A stretch of DNA of 64,000 bases from positions 23,937,389 through 24,001,388 of the forward strand of contig NC_042515.1 in the NCBI RefSeq assembly GCF_900963305.1. The letters run 5' to 3'. Position 1 is the stretch's first letter. The number at the start of each line of letters is the position of its first letter. The stretch is from Echeneis naucrates (Eukaryota; Chordata; Actinopteri; Carangiformes; Echeneidae). The position numbers were made by a program, and so were the translations under genes. The notes beneath the pieces were generated by a model. It was not told the origin of the DNA. It was given only the letters and a program-made list of their open reading frames with translations, and ran no database searches. Positions 1 through 25,990 of this stretch are shown piece by piece.

Positions 1-1150
1 AAATAGAGACATCTACTACATATTCAATGGTGGATTTGAAGTCACTTGGGCTTCTGGTAGTGGCAGTGGCACTTCCTTCTTTCACGCCATCTGTATTGGA
101 GTGTTTCCCTGCTGTGACAAAGGTCTACACCTGGAACTTGAACTCCTGATTGTTTGACTGCAGAACCATAAACAGTGTAATGGACTGATGTCTCCATGGC
201 TATAACTTATCCTGTTATGACAGGGTTACTTATACCTGTATCATAGCTCAGCACAAAATGTCTAATCAACCAATATAAAAACACCCGTGTGGGTGAAGTT
301 GGCCCTGAAGTGTTGTTGACGGATGGATCGATCATCCATTATACAATTTTAGTTTTGTCTTCATGCTCAATCAGTGAAGTATGGAAGCTGCAGTGTAGCA
401 CAGTCTGGTCTTTGTGCTGGTGAAAAATAAAGAAGGATCCTTAGAGAAAGGCAGAAGGGTTATTGTGTGTCAGTGGAAGTGAGAGACAACAACTGCGAGA
501 GAAACAACTGTATTGTGTGAATCCTGTGACGTGGCCTGTCCTTCATCGTCTGCTCCGATCACAGATAGAGCAGCCGCTGATCACCAATTGCCTCCAGAGT
601 GAACAGCTTACTGTTGATTGAAGACAAAGTTGCTCTTCTCTCTCTCACTTTGTCCCATTCAGTTTCGGTGACTCATCCAGCTTGGTGTTCCAAGTCTTGA
701 GGCACATTACACAGTTACTGTGATCAGTGACTTCAGTGACTAAATTTTAGTTTTACTATGTTTCTATTTCATGACTTGATGCGAAAGAATGCAGCTAAAA
801 CTCTTAAAATTGATATTCCAATTTTAAAGTTTTACCCTCACAGGTGTCATATCAATCTGTTCTGATTCAACACAAACACAACTGGAAACACTCTCGCGTC
901 ATTCATATTTCCTGCTTACAGAGGCCCTGGGCCAAATCCCAGCTGGCAATATGAGAGGACGGCGACATCTGGACATTGCTCCAGTCAGTCACAGGCCCAT
1001 CACATTGAGATAAACAGCCATTCACACCTACAAGCAATTTAGAGTCACAAATTATTATTACACAAGTTATTATTATTAATATTGTCCTTTTAATACATTT
1101 GATGGGGATAAACAACACAATCAGTCAGTCAGAGTTATCCATACACTGCA
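1..1150. other. Intergenic or downstream flank, no gene recognised
   Basis: No reading frame here has a recognisable domain or a run of consistent splice junctions. The only identifiable content is a fragment of the common fish dispersed repeat near 917-1040, listed separately. The right end borders the probable polyadenylation site of the zinc-finger gene. Confidence 0.5.
917..1040 (+). repeat. Fragment of common teleost dispersed repeat
   Basis: The stretch contains recognisable words of this repeat: CAAATCCCAGCT near its start, then AACAGCCATTCACACCTAC and CAATTTAGAGTCACAAA at its end. Fuller copies of the same repeat occur at 3803-4150 and 33396-33935. This copy is short and diverged. 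Confidence 0.6.
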
Positions 1151-1151
1151 A

Positions 1152-1157
1152 TTTATT
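1152..1157 (-). other. Polyadenylation signal (AATAAA) for the zinc-finger gene
   Basis: TTTATT on the plus strand reads AATAAA on the minus strand, about 95 bases past the stop codon of the zinc-finger gene at 1249. The position suits a short 3' untranslated region. No transcript evidence is available. Confidence 0.5.
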
Positions 1158-1248
1158 GCACAACAATAAGACACACAATCAACAACCATGACTGCACTCG
1201 GTGTGAAACTGTCACACTGATGGCCTGGATTTACTTGCAGTGTGGAGT

Positions 1249-3035
1249 TCAGCTCCAGCCAGGCCTCTCTCTGGTGTGCAGCCTGAAGTGGGTGTTAAGG
1301 TGAGCTGACTGGTTGAAACACTTCCCGCAGACATGGCAGCGGAAGGGTTTCTCTCCGGTGTGAATGCGGTGGTGCCTCTTCAGCATGCTGACCGTGGTGA
1401 AGCTCTTTCGGCACACTGCGCAGCTGTAAGGCTTCTCCTTAGTGTGCCAGCGCATGTGGACCTCCAGCTGGCAGGCGAAGCTGAAGCCCTTCCCGCACTC
1501 CTTGCAGCTGTGCCACCTCTGCATGCTCTGTGGCAGGGGCGGCTTCAGGGACCTCACGTTCTTGATCTGCAGTATATGAGCGCTCACTTTGCTGTTGGAG
1601 CGAACAAAAGCTTTCTCCTGCTGCTCTGCTTTCGGAGTCCTTTGAGTCTTTGCAGGACTCGCACAAGCTTCCATCTGAAACGCTCTACAGTTTGAATCAA
1701 CAGTCAGAGAAGAAGTTAAGGTGCTGGCTGGCTGCTGCCTCCTGTCGTCCGCTCTGCCACTCTCTGCCTTAATCTCCTGGGATGTAAGTGGTGGTGGGGA
1801 TGCACTCCTGCACACAGCCTTGACTGGTGGAGGACGGGGGCTTTGCAGCGGCTCCATGTGACTACAGTTTCCTTCCTCTGAGTCTCTTCCTTCACGGGTC
1901 TGAATGTTTCGTACTTTTGGTTCCTCTTTAACTTGCGGCAGCAGCTCCACGCTGCCTCTCCACTCTGACCCACAGGACTGACCATCATCTTGGGGCTGGA
2001 CAGAATGAAGCTCTGAAAGGTGACCAACATCACAGTCATGCTATCTTCTGTGTTTGCCTCCACTTGACCAGCAATTTCTTTTCCATTCACTGCTGTAAAA
2101 ATTAAAACTGGCTTGGCCTGAGCATTGACTTCTCTGTCTCAACTGAACTCAATTCAAATATCTGCTGATTTAGTCTAAAGACTTTAACCCGAGTTACATG
2201 ATTTTACTCTTAAATTCACTTCTTCATTCACCAATTCCTCTCTTTCTCTCATGTGTTAATATGTACTATTAAACTGGTGTCATTCTGATTTGGTGTGGCA
2301 GCTTTCCCCAAACTATTATAAGGACAGCCTCATAAAATACTAATTTTCATCTCTGTTTATTTGAAGTATTGACATTGGTGGAGGGGTTGATCATGGACCA
2401 GGGAAGAACCGGTTACATTCAGAGGAAGATTCTATGAATTTCCTATGAATTTTAAATCTTTCCTCTGAAATCTGGTGTATGTTATTTGGTCACGGCCTTG
2501 GCAGAGGTCTGTGCTCTCTGGGTGAGTTTATTCTGTTTCATAAAAAGTCGAGGTTCCCACCAACAACTTGGCATAAACTTGGCATGGTCCAGCTACGTTT
2601 TCTTTTGTGTGTGACATGGATGAGAGAAAGGAAACATGTTGTGTTATGAATGCAATAAAATATGTTGATCTCTGTCACTGAGGTCCCTCCTCCAGATGAT
2701 ACTGTAAGTTTACATGGTGTTCGTATGTTGGAAGGGTGTAGTACTCAGTCGATGTCAGATGGAAAGATGTATTCTATCATACAATTATTTACCCCAGTCT
2801 GATAAAAGAAACAGAATAAAACTCATAGGAAAAAATAAATTAAAATTAGTGTGAGGTTTTATTGCTGCTCATTTGAAGTGCACCCTAAAGAAGTCTCTGC
2901 TAATAGACATTTTCAGAATTATTCATGAGAATCAATTCTATAATGTCACAATATTTTCTGCTTACCAAATATGATATTTACATCAACATATTCTTAAAAC
3001 TAACAAAATAAAATAAAATAGTAATATGTGTATTG

Positions 3036-3066
<31 letters not shown>

Positions 3067-3532
3067 TTTATAGAGACAGATAGTCATTTTGATAAGTAAA
3101 CATCCCAGTGCTGATGAAATTTTAATTTATGGCCAGAATCCAAACAAAACATCTTAAAAAGCATGTGTCGGTCTCTGTGTGGTCAGTAGTAATGTTGTTA
3201 TTAAGATATTTTAGAAACCAACCCAAATTCTTCCCTGTTTCATGTTCGTTCTGACTTTCACTCGTTGCCGTGTCCTCGGAGCTCCATGTCAGTGATGTGT
3301 TGCGGGGACAGAGGCAGAGGACAGACCGCAGTCCCCGGAGCTCACCTGGCTGCACCAGCAGTCTCTGGACGGCCGCGTTGAGGAGCCGCCGGAGCCGCTC
3401 GTTCTCCTCCTTGGAGCGCAGGATCTCACTCTGGTACTCCAGCACCGCGTCCTTCACTGCGCGGAAGATCTCCTGACCGGCCGCCGTCAGCCTCTCGTTC
3501 AGAAACACGCTCAGCAGCTCCAGCCTGCTCAT
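1249..3532 (-). CDS. Small C2H2 zinc-finger protein (three fingers, teleost family)
   Basis: Probable nuclear DNA-binding transcription factor. Two coding exons fit: 3346-3532 and 1249-1964 (187 + 716 nt, 300 aa), joined in phase 1. The first exon starts at [18 protein letters not shown] and encodes the helical N-terminal module, with an [16 protein letters not shown] coiled segment, found at the front of many teleost zinc-finger proteins. The second exon has an acidic VKEEP motif, a long linker, and three C-terminal fingers at about residues 216-236, 244-264 and 272-292 with TGEKPF-type linkers. I chose ATG at 3530-3532 because the frame upstream opens only with GTG and the family begins MSRLE. 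The gene is minus strand, tandem with zc3h11a. Such families are large and lineage-specific, so I give no symbol. The acceptor at 1965 is chosen by phase and is the weakest point. Confidence 0.8.
2372..2530 (+). repeat. Diverged interspersed repeat in zinc-finger gene intron
   Basis: The words GTTGATCATGGACCAGGGAA and GGCCTTGGCAGAGGTCTG match, from memory, a repeat seen widely in fish genomes whose end reads roughly GGCCTTGGCGGAGG followed by GCTCTCTGAGTG. It lies in the intron between the two coding exons of the zinc-finger gene. Its class is not clear to me. Confidence 0.45.
3041..3066. repeat. (AC)n microsatellite
   Basis: Thirteen uninterrupted AC units, in the intron of the zinc-finger gene. 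Confidence 0.95.
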
Positions 3533-3802
3533 GTTGTCTCCAAAGAGGAACGTCCTCCTGTTTACATCCACTAACCTGGAAACACAAGGACGCCGGCTGC
3601 TGGGGGTCCGTCACCGCGCTGAGGGCCGCCTCCTGCCGGTAGGGAGACCACACTACACTGCTTCTGGGGACATCACTGGACAATGTCCCACAGGTCCTCA
3701 CGGCTGATTTTAAGGCTCAGCTTCTGAATCCAGAATGTGAACTTTTTCTAGACCCGATTTACAATCAATCTAGAGTCTCAGCTCCAGGTCTCATGGCTCA
3801 GT

Positions 3803-4150
3803 TTCACATCTCCATTCATCCAGTCATCCGCTCATTCATTTATTCATTTTCTACCACTTATCTGTTTCCAGGTCAGGAGGGATGCTGGAGCCAATTCCAG
3901 CTCCCATTGGGCGAGGTTGAGGTACATTCTGGACAGGTCGCCAGTACATCTCAGAGCCAATATATGGAGAAAAAGAAGACACTCCCCAGTAAACCAAAAC
4001 GTGCATGTCTTTGGACAGTGGGAGGAAGTCCATTCTTGCAACAGAATTTTAACAAGTTCCCACTGTCTTTCTGAGACATGCCGTCAGAACAGGATGGGTG
4101 GACTAACAGCTGAGAACAATGTCCATGACTCTGGCCGCAGCTGCGAGACA
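3803..4150 (+). repeat. Common teleost dispersed repeat, fuller copy
   Basis: It begins with a CATTCATTTATTCATTTTC head, followed by TACCACTTATCTGTTTCCAG, GGAGCCAATTCCAGCTC and a CAGGTCGCCAGTACATC block. The same order of blocks occurs in copies at 33396-33690 and 33695-33935. It lies between the promoter of the zinc-finger gene and the 3' end of zc3h11a. Confidence 0.7.
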
Positions 4151-4365
4151 TAAAAAGACATGGACATACAATTTTGTATAATGTGTGACCTTTAATATGA
4201 ACACCATTTTGGCATTGTTCTTTTCAGTTAGTCTTGCCTGTAACAAGTGACCTTTTACTCATTTCATGTATTTTGTTGTGTAATGTCACTTGTTAAAACT
4301 TACTAAATAGATTTAAAGCATTCTTTAAAGGTCAATTATTGATAAAGCTGGTCATTAAAAGCATT

Positions 4366-4371
4366 TTTATT
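4366..4371 (-). other. Candidate polyadenylation signal of zc3h11a
   Basis: TTTATT here is AATAAA on the minus strand, about 0.93 kb past the zc3h11a stop at 5297. It would give a 3' untranslated region from 5296 to about 4345. Between the two lie A-rich and G-rich simple sequence (about 4830-4870) and no coding frame I trust. Confidence 0.4.
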
Positions 4372-5296
4372 TACACAGCAATTTGTACAAGCAACATAAG
4401 AAAGTAAAGCAGAATGCTTGAAGATGAAAAACCAAGTTTATCTTGTCACATAGCACTTTGATAAACCAAAACAAACACACACACACAAAAAAACAAGACA
4501 GTATTATTGAAAGGAATGACAGTCTATCATAGTACAAATATCAGAAATAGTCCCTGAGGTGTTCATTAACAAAGACCAGAGAGTGACATAACGGTTTGTC
4601 CAAGACTCTGTTTGTCCACTGAAATTAAGAACAGCTTAAAAAATACACATTTCGATGAATCATCATATAAAATGACTTGGAGAGGACAGTCAGGCAGAAA
4701 GAGCGCTCATGAACTTCTGAGTGGAATGAGAGGAACCACTACTGAGAAGAAGATCCTCACATTAATGTGGCTAAAGAGTCTTTAAAACATAATGACATAA
4801 TCTGGGGACTAGTTTCATCTGCTCATAAAACATTAAAAAAAAGAAAAAAAAGGGGGGGTGGGGGGTGGACACAAGCATCAGGCTACTGTTTCGTGAAGTA
4901 GTATTCATTATTTCTATTTTAAACTTACTATTCCCTTTTTACTCACTGTACGAACATGAATTCTCTCAAAAAACATTTAATTTCAACTGAGAATTCTTTG
5001 ACATTTCAGGATCTTTTCCAAGTCAGGGCGCCTCTTCTGGGCCTGGACATTTGGACACAGATGATTAACAGCTTAGCTTTGATAAAGGAAACCCCTGGGC
5101 CAATAGATGATCAAATGAGCCAACTGCGAGAAGACAGAAGAAAAAGCTTAAAACTATTTTAACTTTAAAGTAAAAATGTCCTTAAAATGCCCCTTGGTGG
5201 ACATGGGATGATGGGTTTCACTTGTCCTACAAAAATACAGGACAAGGCTGTGGGTGAGAGCGGGGTGGGGTGGGGTGATTGCACTAAATGGAGACC

Positions 5297-10439
<5,143 letters not shown>

Positions 10440-11235
10440 AGTAGTGCTAGTGTGAGGCTTGAGGGGCAACGGTGATGAGGCTGCAAACCTGAAATTCAGT
10501 AGGTGCTTCTCGACAGGATCAACAGGACTCTAAAAACACAGAGCACAGCAATACACATCAGCTCCCTCTGAACCCGTCTACGCATATACAGTAAAATGTG
10601 TTTTTTCCAAAGTCAAATAGGCCAATATTTCAACGTGCTCCAGCTTTAATACTTGCAATTCATAATGAAATTAAGTTGAGTATTGTGTTGAATGGTTGAG
10701 GAACCTCAAGGGTTCTTCACAAATGTATGTTATCAGTGTTACCTGATATGCTTTGAAAACAATCTTCAATGCAAAATAAGTTGCATATAAAGTGATGCTG
10801 TAACACCAGCCAAAGTGTGGCAGCAGTGTCTTTCACATTGAACTGATCATGTACAAATTTTAACTGTAGCCAACCATGGCAATGTGGAAAAGCAACCATG
10901 TCTTTAATGTGGCCATCTACCTGTCTGGTGACACTGAGTACCATAATATTGCGCTTGCAAATCCCTATCAGCATAAAAATTTATTTTAAACATCAATGGA
11001 CCAAACCTAAACATGGAGGACAAATATCAGTTGAAGAATAGGACTTTTCTTTTAAAGGAGAATATATGTTTGGTCACAGAGTATCAGAAAAAATGTATCA
11101 AATGAAATATAAACAAAGAAATAAAACATGAAAATGTATATGGCAACCAGTTATGTGGCTGCTGATGAGACACTGGTGGTTTTTCTTACAATTTAATTCA
11201 GACACTTCAGTCCAAAATTGTGTGGCAAGATTTCT

Positions 11236-11385
11236 ATTTCAGGCCCTGCAATGGACTGTCGACCTGTCCAGGCTGACCCTGTCCTCGCCCAGAGTAAGCT
11301 GGGATTGGCTCCAGCACCCCTGGGGACCCGAAAGTGGAAAAATGGTAGAAGATGGATGGATGGACTTCTCTTTGGTTGTTAAACT
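11236..11385 (-). repeat. Dispersed repeat fragment, inverted
   Basis: CTGCAATGGACTGTCGACCT, AAGCTGGGATTGGCTCCAGC and a GATGGATGGATGG tail are the reverse complement of the common repeat copied at 33396-33935. It lies in a 5' intron of zc3h11a. Confidence 0.7.
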
Positions 11386-12503
11386 GGTAACTTCATCTCT
11401 ACTACCAGGCCATAAAAAATGTTAAGGTAAATACAACCATTACCTGAAGTGGCTGAAGTCTTGTCTCCCTCTGGGGCGCAGTGCTGGTGGGATGGTATCT
11501 CCGTGGTGGTATAGAGTCCTGAAGGAACACTTGATCCGTGAGATAAGAGGAAAATGGGGGTGGGTCGCCCAGAGAGACTTGTCTTCCTATGACATCCCTT
11601 TTCTGAGACATCTTTATCTCCGCCAGACAGCTAAATACTACTGATGGTTGGTACAATAGAGTCCTTCTGGGTTGTTTTTTTTTTTTTGTTGTTGCTGTTT
11701 TGTTTTTTTTTTATTAACTGTTGAAACTACTGAAATAAATAAATAGGGGAACATAAAAAGCAAGAGAGGAAAAAAAAAAAAAACGATCCAAAAACTCAAA
11801 CTGATGTGGCAAAAAGGGGAGACAAATGTGGGAGGGCTGAAAAAATCCTGAGCTTCTTCTTGGGCTTGTTGGAATTTTGCACACTTGTGTGACATTAGGG
11901 TGATGGCAGTTGAAAAAATGGGCAGCAAACTCAAGCCTCGAGATTTCCAGCTTTTGATTAACAATGCTGAAGACAAAAACAAAAATCTTCTGCCAAAGCA
12001 TTCTCATGGGGGGAAGCTATCCACATCCCGGGATTCCCACAAAGGGCCAAGAGGATGATTTGAAACCTACAAACCAATGAAAAACACTGCCCAGGGAACT
12101 GAAAGGGTTATTAAGAGACAGACATTTGGGCACAAATACAAAGGAGAGAATTGGACATTTCCACACAGCGGTAGAGCATCATAACACATATGCTTCCAAA
12201 GCTGGCTGCAGGGCTGATTGGCCTTTGGTTATAATGGGGATCCACACCAGTGAATGCACTGCCACTTCTCTGCATTATCAACCAACATTATCCAACCCAG
12301 AAGTAAGAAGGGCTACACTTGCAGTTTTCAATTTGTGTTATTTACTCTAGACTGAAAGGTAGTTGGGTGACAATCACAACCAGTGTGGGGAACAAGTCTG
12401 AAGTCTATCTTAAGCAACAGGGAAATGCGCTCTAGAGATAAAAATCACAGTGAAAGGAAGAGATCAGATTATGCTACGTAGGCTTAATTACTCAAAACTA
12501 ATA

Positions 12504-13669
12504 CACTATATGGACAAAAGCACTGAACCACATACAAATTTCAGTATTTCTGTATCTCTGACATCCAATTCTAAATCCATACAACTCAATACAGAGTTGG
12601 TCTCACCTTTGCAACTATTATGGCTTCTACTCTTCTGAGAAGGCTGTCTAAAAGATTTTGCAGTTTGTCTGTGGGAATTTTTGCCCATTCATCCAGCAGG
12701 GACTGTGTGAGATCAGACACTGAAGCTGGACAAGAGGGCATGTCTCGCAATCTCTATTTCAGTTCATCCCAACTGACACCCCGATTGATGGGGCTGAGGT
12801 CAGGGCTGTGCGAGCCAGTCGCATTCTTCCACAAACTCATCCAACCAGGCTCTATGAACCTTGCTCTCTTGGATTCAATCATGCTTGAACCATAAAAGGG
12901 CCTTTTCAAAGCTTTCCCCATAAAGTTGGAATCATGTAATGGTCCAAAATATCTTGATAAGCTTACATATTTAGATTGTCTTCACTGTAATTGAGAGGTC
13001 TTAGGAGAACCCAAGAAAACAACACTGTAATCCTTACTTCATGACTACAGTTTGGCAAACAGGTAATGTTCTTCTGGCATTCAGCAAACCAAGACATGTC
13101 CATCAGACTGTCAGATAGAGAAGCCCGATACACCACTGTACAAATCACATTTCCACAGCTCCAGAACTGGTGTGTTTTACACCAGCACACCTGGTGGGGC
13201 TTTGGGGTTGGTGATCTAAGGCTTGCATGCAGTTGCTCAGCCATGGAAACGTAAGCCACTAAACTGCTGGCCACAGTTTTGTGCTGATCTCAGCAGAGTG
13301 TTGGAGATCTTTACAGACTATGCACCTCAACACTTGCTGAGCCAACTCTGTGACTTCACGTGGTCTGCCACTTTGTGGCTGGGTTGATGTGATTTCTGAA
13401 TATTTCCACTTACTAATAACACAATTCACACTTGATTGAATATATTTGAGGGCATACATTTCATAAAATGACTTGTTGCAATGGTAGCTTCCTATTACTA
13501 GCCCACGATCAATGTGAGTCAGGTCTACAGAACGACCCATTCTTTCACAAATGTTTGTAAATGCAGATTCTTGGGCTACTTGCTTGCTTTTATAAACCTG
13601 TACTAATGAGAACATATCATTGAATTTAGTGGTTAACAAGTGCGGTCCAACACTTTCGCCCGTACGGTA
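12504..13669 (-). mobile_element. Decayed Tc1/mariner transposon in zc3h11a 5' intron
   Basis: The left terminus is CACTATATGGACAAAAG, a terminal inverted repeat well known in fish Tc1 elements. The right end carries a diverged inverse copy (CAACACTTTCGCCCGTACGG). Both ends are flanked by TA. On the minus strand, N-terminal helix-turn-helix remnants read SGRPREVTELAQQVL near 13,300-13,400. C-terminal remnants LLDEWAKIPTDKLQNLLDSL and RRVEAIIVAK lie near 12,620-12,700. About 1.17 kb in all. The transposase frame is broken by several stops and shifts and cannot make a protein, so the copy is old. Confidence 0.85.
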
Positions 13670-14094
13670 TATAATACAATATTTCCCCGAGGGCGCAACC
13701 ACCGAGTAACCTCAAATTTCATGCAAAAATCTAAAATGGCTGACTACGATCGTCTAGAAGTTCCATGTCAACTTCTTTCCTGTATCAGGACACGCATGGT
13801 CAGAGATGACACACCAAAACAATCAAAACATAATCAAATACTTACTGTCGATTCATAAAAGCAGCCCAAACTTAGCTGAGACGAACTACGAGCGACAGTC
13901 AGCAGTGACGAAAAGACACTTTTCGGCAAATGTTTCAAAATTCTTATACGACTTAGTGACTTGGCAAATCTAGTTTGTCTCGCTATAATGTTTCAGTTCT
14001 CTGAAAGACTCTGTGCTGTACGTGAACACCACCGCTCGCACCGTCTAGGATTATGTTAATTTATACTAAATAACAAAGGCCTACCCCAACTCAC

Positions 14095-14345
14095 CAGTTT
14101 CGTGCGACCTTACGGTTGGCGTTAGCTAGATGCTAGCACGGCGGTTTATTTTATAGTTAGTGGCTTTCATTTTGTATTTTAACACTAATTTGTAACAACT
14201 AGAAAATTGAATGAATAGAATACGTGGTGTTAATTACCAGTTTTTGATTTTAAAAGATTATAAAAGTTGCCTGACAGGAGAATCCCCGTCCGCTTCGTCG
14301 ACTGCCGCAGCCGGACTCAGACCAAAGCAAAATGGCGACTACAGG
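14095..14345 (-). promoter_or_regulatory. Probable zc3h11a promoter and first noncoding exon
   Basis: CpG dinucleotides are frequent and a clean GTGAGT donor closes a possible exon at 14095. AAAATGGCGAC at 14329-14339 matches the YY1 consensus often found at vertebrate start sites. The divergent sypl2 gene starts 1.1 kb away. The assignment is an inference. Confidence 0.45.
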
Positions 14346-15429
14346 AGAGGCTTGCTGGGTGGGGGGGTGGTGCGTTTCAGTCAAATGGGAAATCTGTTCA
14401 TCCGCGCATTCTCTCTACTGTGCCCAAAACAGAGAGCTCCCACAATTACATGGGTACTTGTACCCAAGCCGGCAATTTTTCTGTCCATGTTCTGCATGAT
14501 AACTACCTTTACTCAGGATGGACTCCCTCAGGTACATTTAGTCGATAAAACTCATATTTCTGACATGGGAGACGCTGGGTGGATGATATCCTTCTTTCAT
14601 TGTTGTTTTTTCCCTGTTTGTTCAAATAACTAAACAAATGATGAACCAATAAACAATGGCTCGGATTCATTCTTCACTCCCCAAGAGTCCTGATAGACAA
14701 AGGTCATGGGGCCAATGTACTTGAATGTTGTATTTAAAATGCTGTAAAGTAGATGTGGATTCTCCTTTATGTATAGAACTCAATAGTTGAAATGATTTGT
14801 AGTCTGTAAAAAATTGAGATGCAAATATGATTCACCTGATTGAGCTTCATTTATGCTATAAATGACTAATATATATCATAATGTGTCAATGAATCATGGA
14901 TCTGTGAATAAAAGTTAGTAATAAATGTATTTAATTTGTGCCAGATTTGTTTACCGGACCGAATTAAGGATACTCCAGGGGAAGAAGAGTAACTATATTT
15001 TTGCGCAGCCACAAGAAAAGCAATACGTTCAGACTCAATTTTCTCATATCTCCTATGAGAAGTACTGAGATAACAATAGCAACAATTTATTGGCTATATC
15101 CTGGTTTGATCAGATTTGTTTGGGAAAAACGACCACTTTAAATGGCCGACTGCACGAATAAATCTTCAATGTGTGTATCTATGATTCCACACCCAAAGCC
15201 ATAATCCACACATATTTTGAAAGTAGCCGGAAGTGTTGTGTATTTTATTTTAGTGAGTTTGACAGGGTTTCAGTTGACAGCGAGCCTGTCAGATATTCCT
15301 CTCGTCGTTTCCCTGCCGCCTGCTGACAGTCAGCAGTCTTGTATGCCACTGTGTCTTTAATTTGGATTTACAACTAAACCAACAACTTTACAAATCAACA
15401 CACACTACCCTCAGTTGATTCACGCCTCG

Positions 15430-24384
<8,955 letters not shown>

Positions 24385-25990
24385 CAATATCCCTGATGGT
24401 CCTCAAGCTTTACCCTAAGTGTTTTGTGCTCAACACTGGTCTCTTATCTTAAGTTGAAATATCAAGAAATGTGGGGAGGGGGAGACGATGGCAGTTGTCA
24501 TGAATGCCTCCCAACACTTGTGAATTTTTTTTTTTTTCCTCCCCCCCCAACTTACATGTCCACCTAAAGTTGAATTCATCCCCAGTGATCGGAAAACATT
24601 GTTTGTTTTTTACAATCATCACCCTCCCCTCATCTCAGATGTCCCTTGAAAACACTAAGAGTCTGTATAAACTTAAATACTGAAATACAAAGTAAAACAC
24701 AACTCTTGTGGTTGTAGTCTGAAACTGCATGGAAGTGTTGCTCAGAGTAGCAAACCTTTAGTGCATTTGCTTCCACATCAGCTATGCTTCCCTAACAACT
24801 GTCCTTCAGGGAGATTGATGCTAAACCAGAAACTCTGCTGGCTCTTACTCTGAGAAAAGGAAAGTGACAAATTGAGGTTAAAATAAAACAATTTTTAAAT
24901 TATTAGCCCATGAAATCACATCCTGAAGCAAACATTTTAAGTGGGAATAAATGCACTCGTGGTTTTTCTTCCATTAAGTAATAAAGGAGGAGGAAGGAAT
25001 GACAGACTGCAAGGACCACCATTCTATGTCAGTCACTTTCATTAGATCACACAGCCTAGTTACAGCATGAAGGTAAAATTTCTTTAATTTTTTCCCCCTC
25101 CAGTTAAAAAAAAAGACCCTAATGATTAACCAGACCAGGTTTTCCAAAGCAATAAATCATCTAACCATTAAATGAACCGCCATATGATCTCTTATAGTTA
25201 TACTAGTGTAATACATTATCATTATACTATCAGTGTTGTCGCCATTTCACTCACTGAGATTTTCTTGCACTTAATTGTTTGCAGCATACAGAGCGAACTG
25301 TAAGTAAAACACTACATTCTTCACACTACATTATACTGTAACTAACACAGGGAGGCAACAGCTTCTGTGATAGTTCAGGTTCTGACACCTGATTGTATTT
25401 CCAGACTGAGGCTGGCTCTCCATCGGTTTACTCACAGTGACTGATGTCAGGCCAATCCTCGTTTGCATGTGTCAAATGTTACATTTAGCCTGTTCCTTAA
25501 CACTAAGACTCATCCTCGTTTGAAATATGTTTAGGAGAAGGTGCCATTCAGTGATATTATTTATGTATTTTTATCTACATTAATTGGTTTGTTGCATACT
25601 TAAAAGGCGATATTGGGTTGTATTTCCCTATGGAAAAATGTCTGTGTACAACTTCTCTTTGATCCATTGTTTTTGTTCATCCACTCAATTGCTGAATAAG
25701 TACACCTCATGCTTTTCCAATTGATGGTTCAAGTTTCTACATGTGGTTGCAAAAGTGATGTTATCCTGCTGTATTTCGTACCAACTCCTGCCCATGGTTC
25801 TGCCCTAAATTTTTCTCGACATTAGAAGGCTTGGTTTGAATCCCTGTAGTCCTTTTGAGTTGCTGTTGATAAATTTTTTTTCTCAACACGTTGACCAATC
25901 TAATTGTCTCTATGAAGCATATGAGTGTTAATATTGTAGTATACAAGTGTGAATGACTCAAATAAAAACAATCAGAGCAGCTGTTTATTT
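24385..25990 (+). other. sypl2 3' untranslated region
   Basis: This follows the TAG at 24382-24384. Candidate AATAAA signals are at 24892-24897, 24946-24951 and 25961-25966, so alternative 3' ends are possible. No coding frame is credible here. Confidence 0.5.

Larger units (their letters stand above)
10440..14340 (-). other. zc3h11a 5' untranslated exons and introns
   Basis: The start-codon exon probably begins at 10488 after a TTTCAG acceptor. Strong minus-strand donors occur at 14095 (CTG then GTGAGT) and 13846 (ACA then GTAAGT). Either could end a noncoding first exon in the CpG-containing stretch 13,850-14,340. The interval also holds a dispersed-repeat fragment and a decayed Tc1 copy, both listed separately. 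Exon choice rests on splice signals alone. Confidence 0.45.

Noticed and set aside
1965-2090. Extra coding exon of the zinc-finger gene
   Set aside because: The frame differs from that of the zinc-finger exon and lacks family similarity; the phase works without it.
13259-13702. A real gene encoded by the minus-strand frame near the zc3h11a promoter
   Set aside because: Its sequence is the N-terminal helix-turn-helix of a decayed Tc1 transposase plus flank, bounded by the element's terminal repeat.
14211-14633. Plus-strand coding frame over the zc3h11a promoter
   Set aside because: Open in a CpG-containing promoter but with no domain, no conserved start and a frame that runs into AT-rich sequence.
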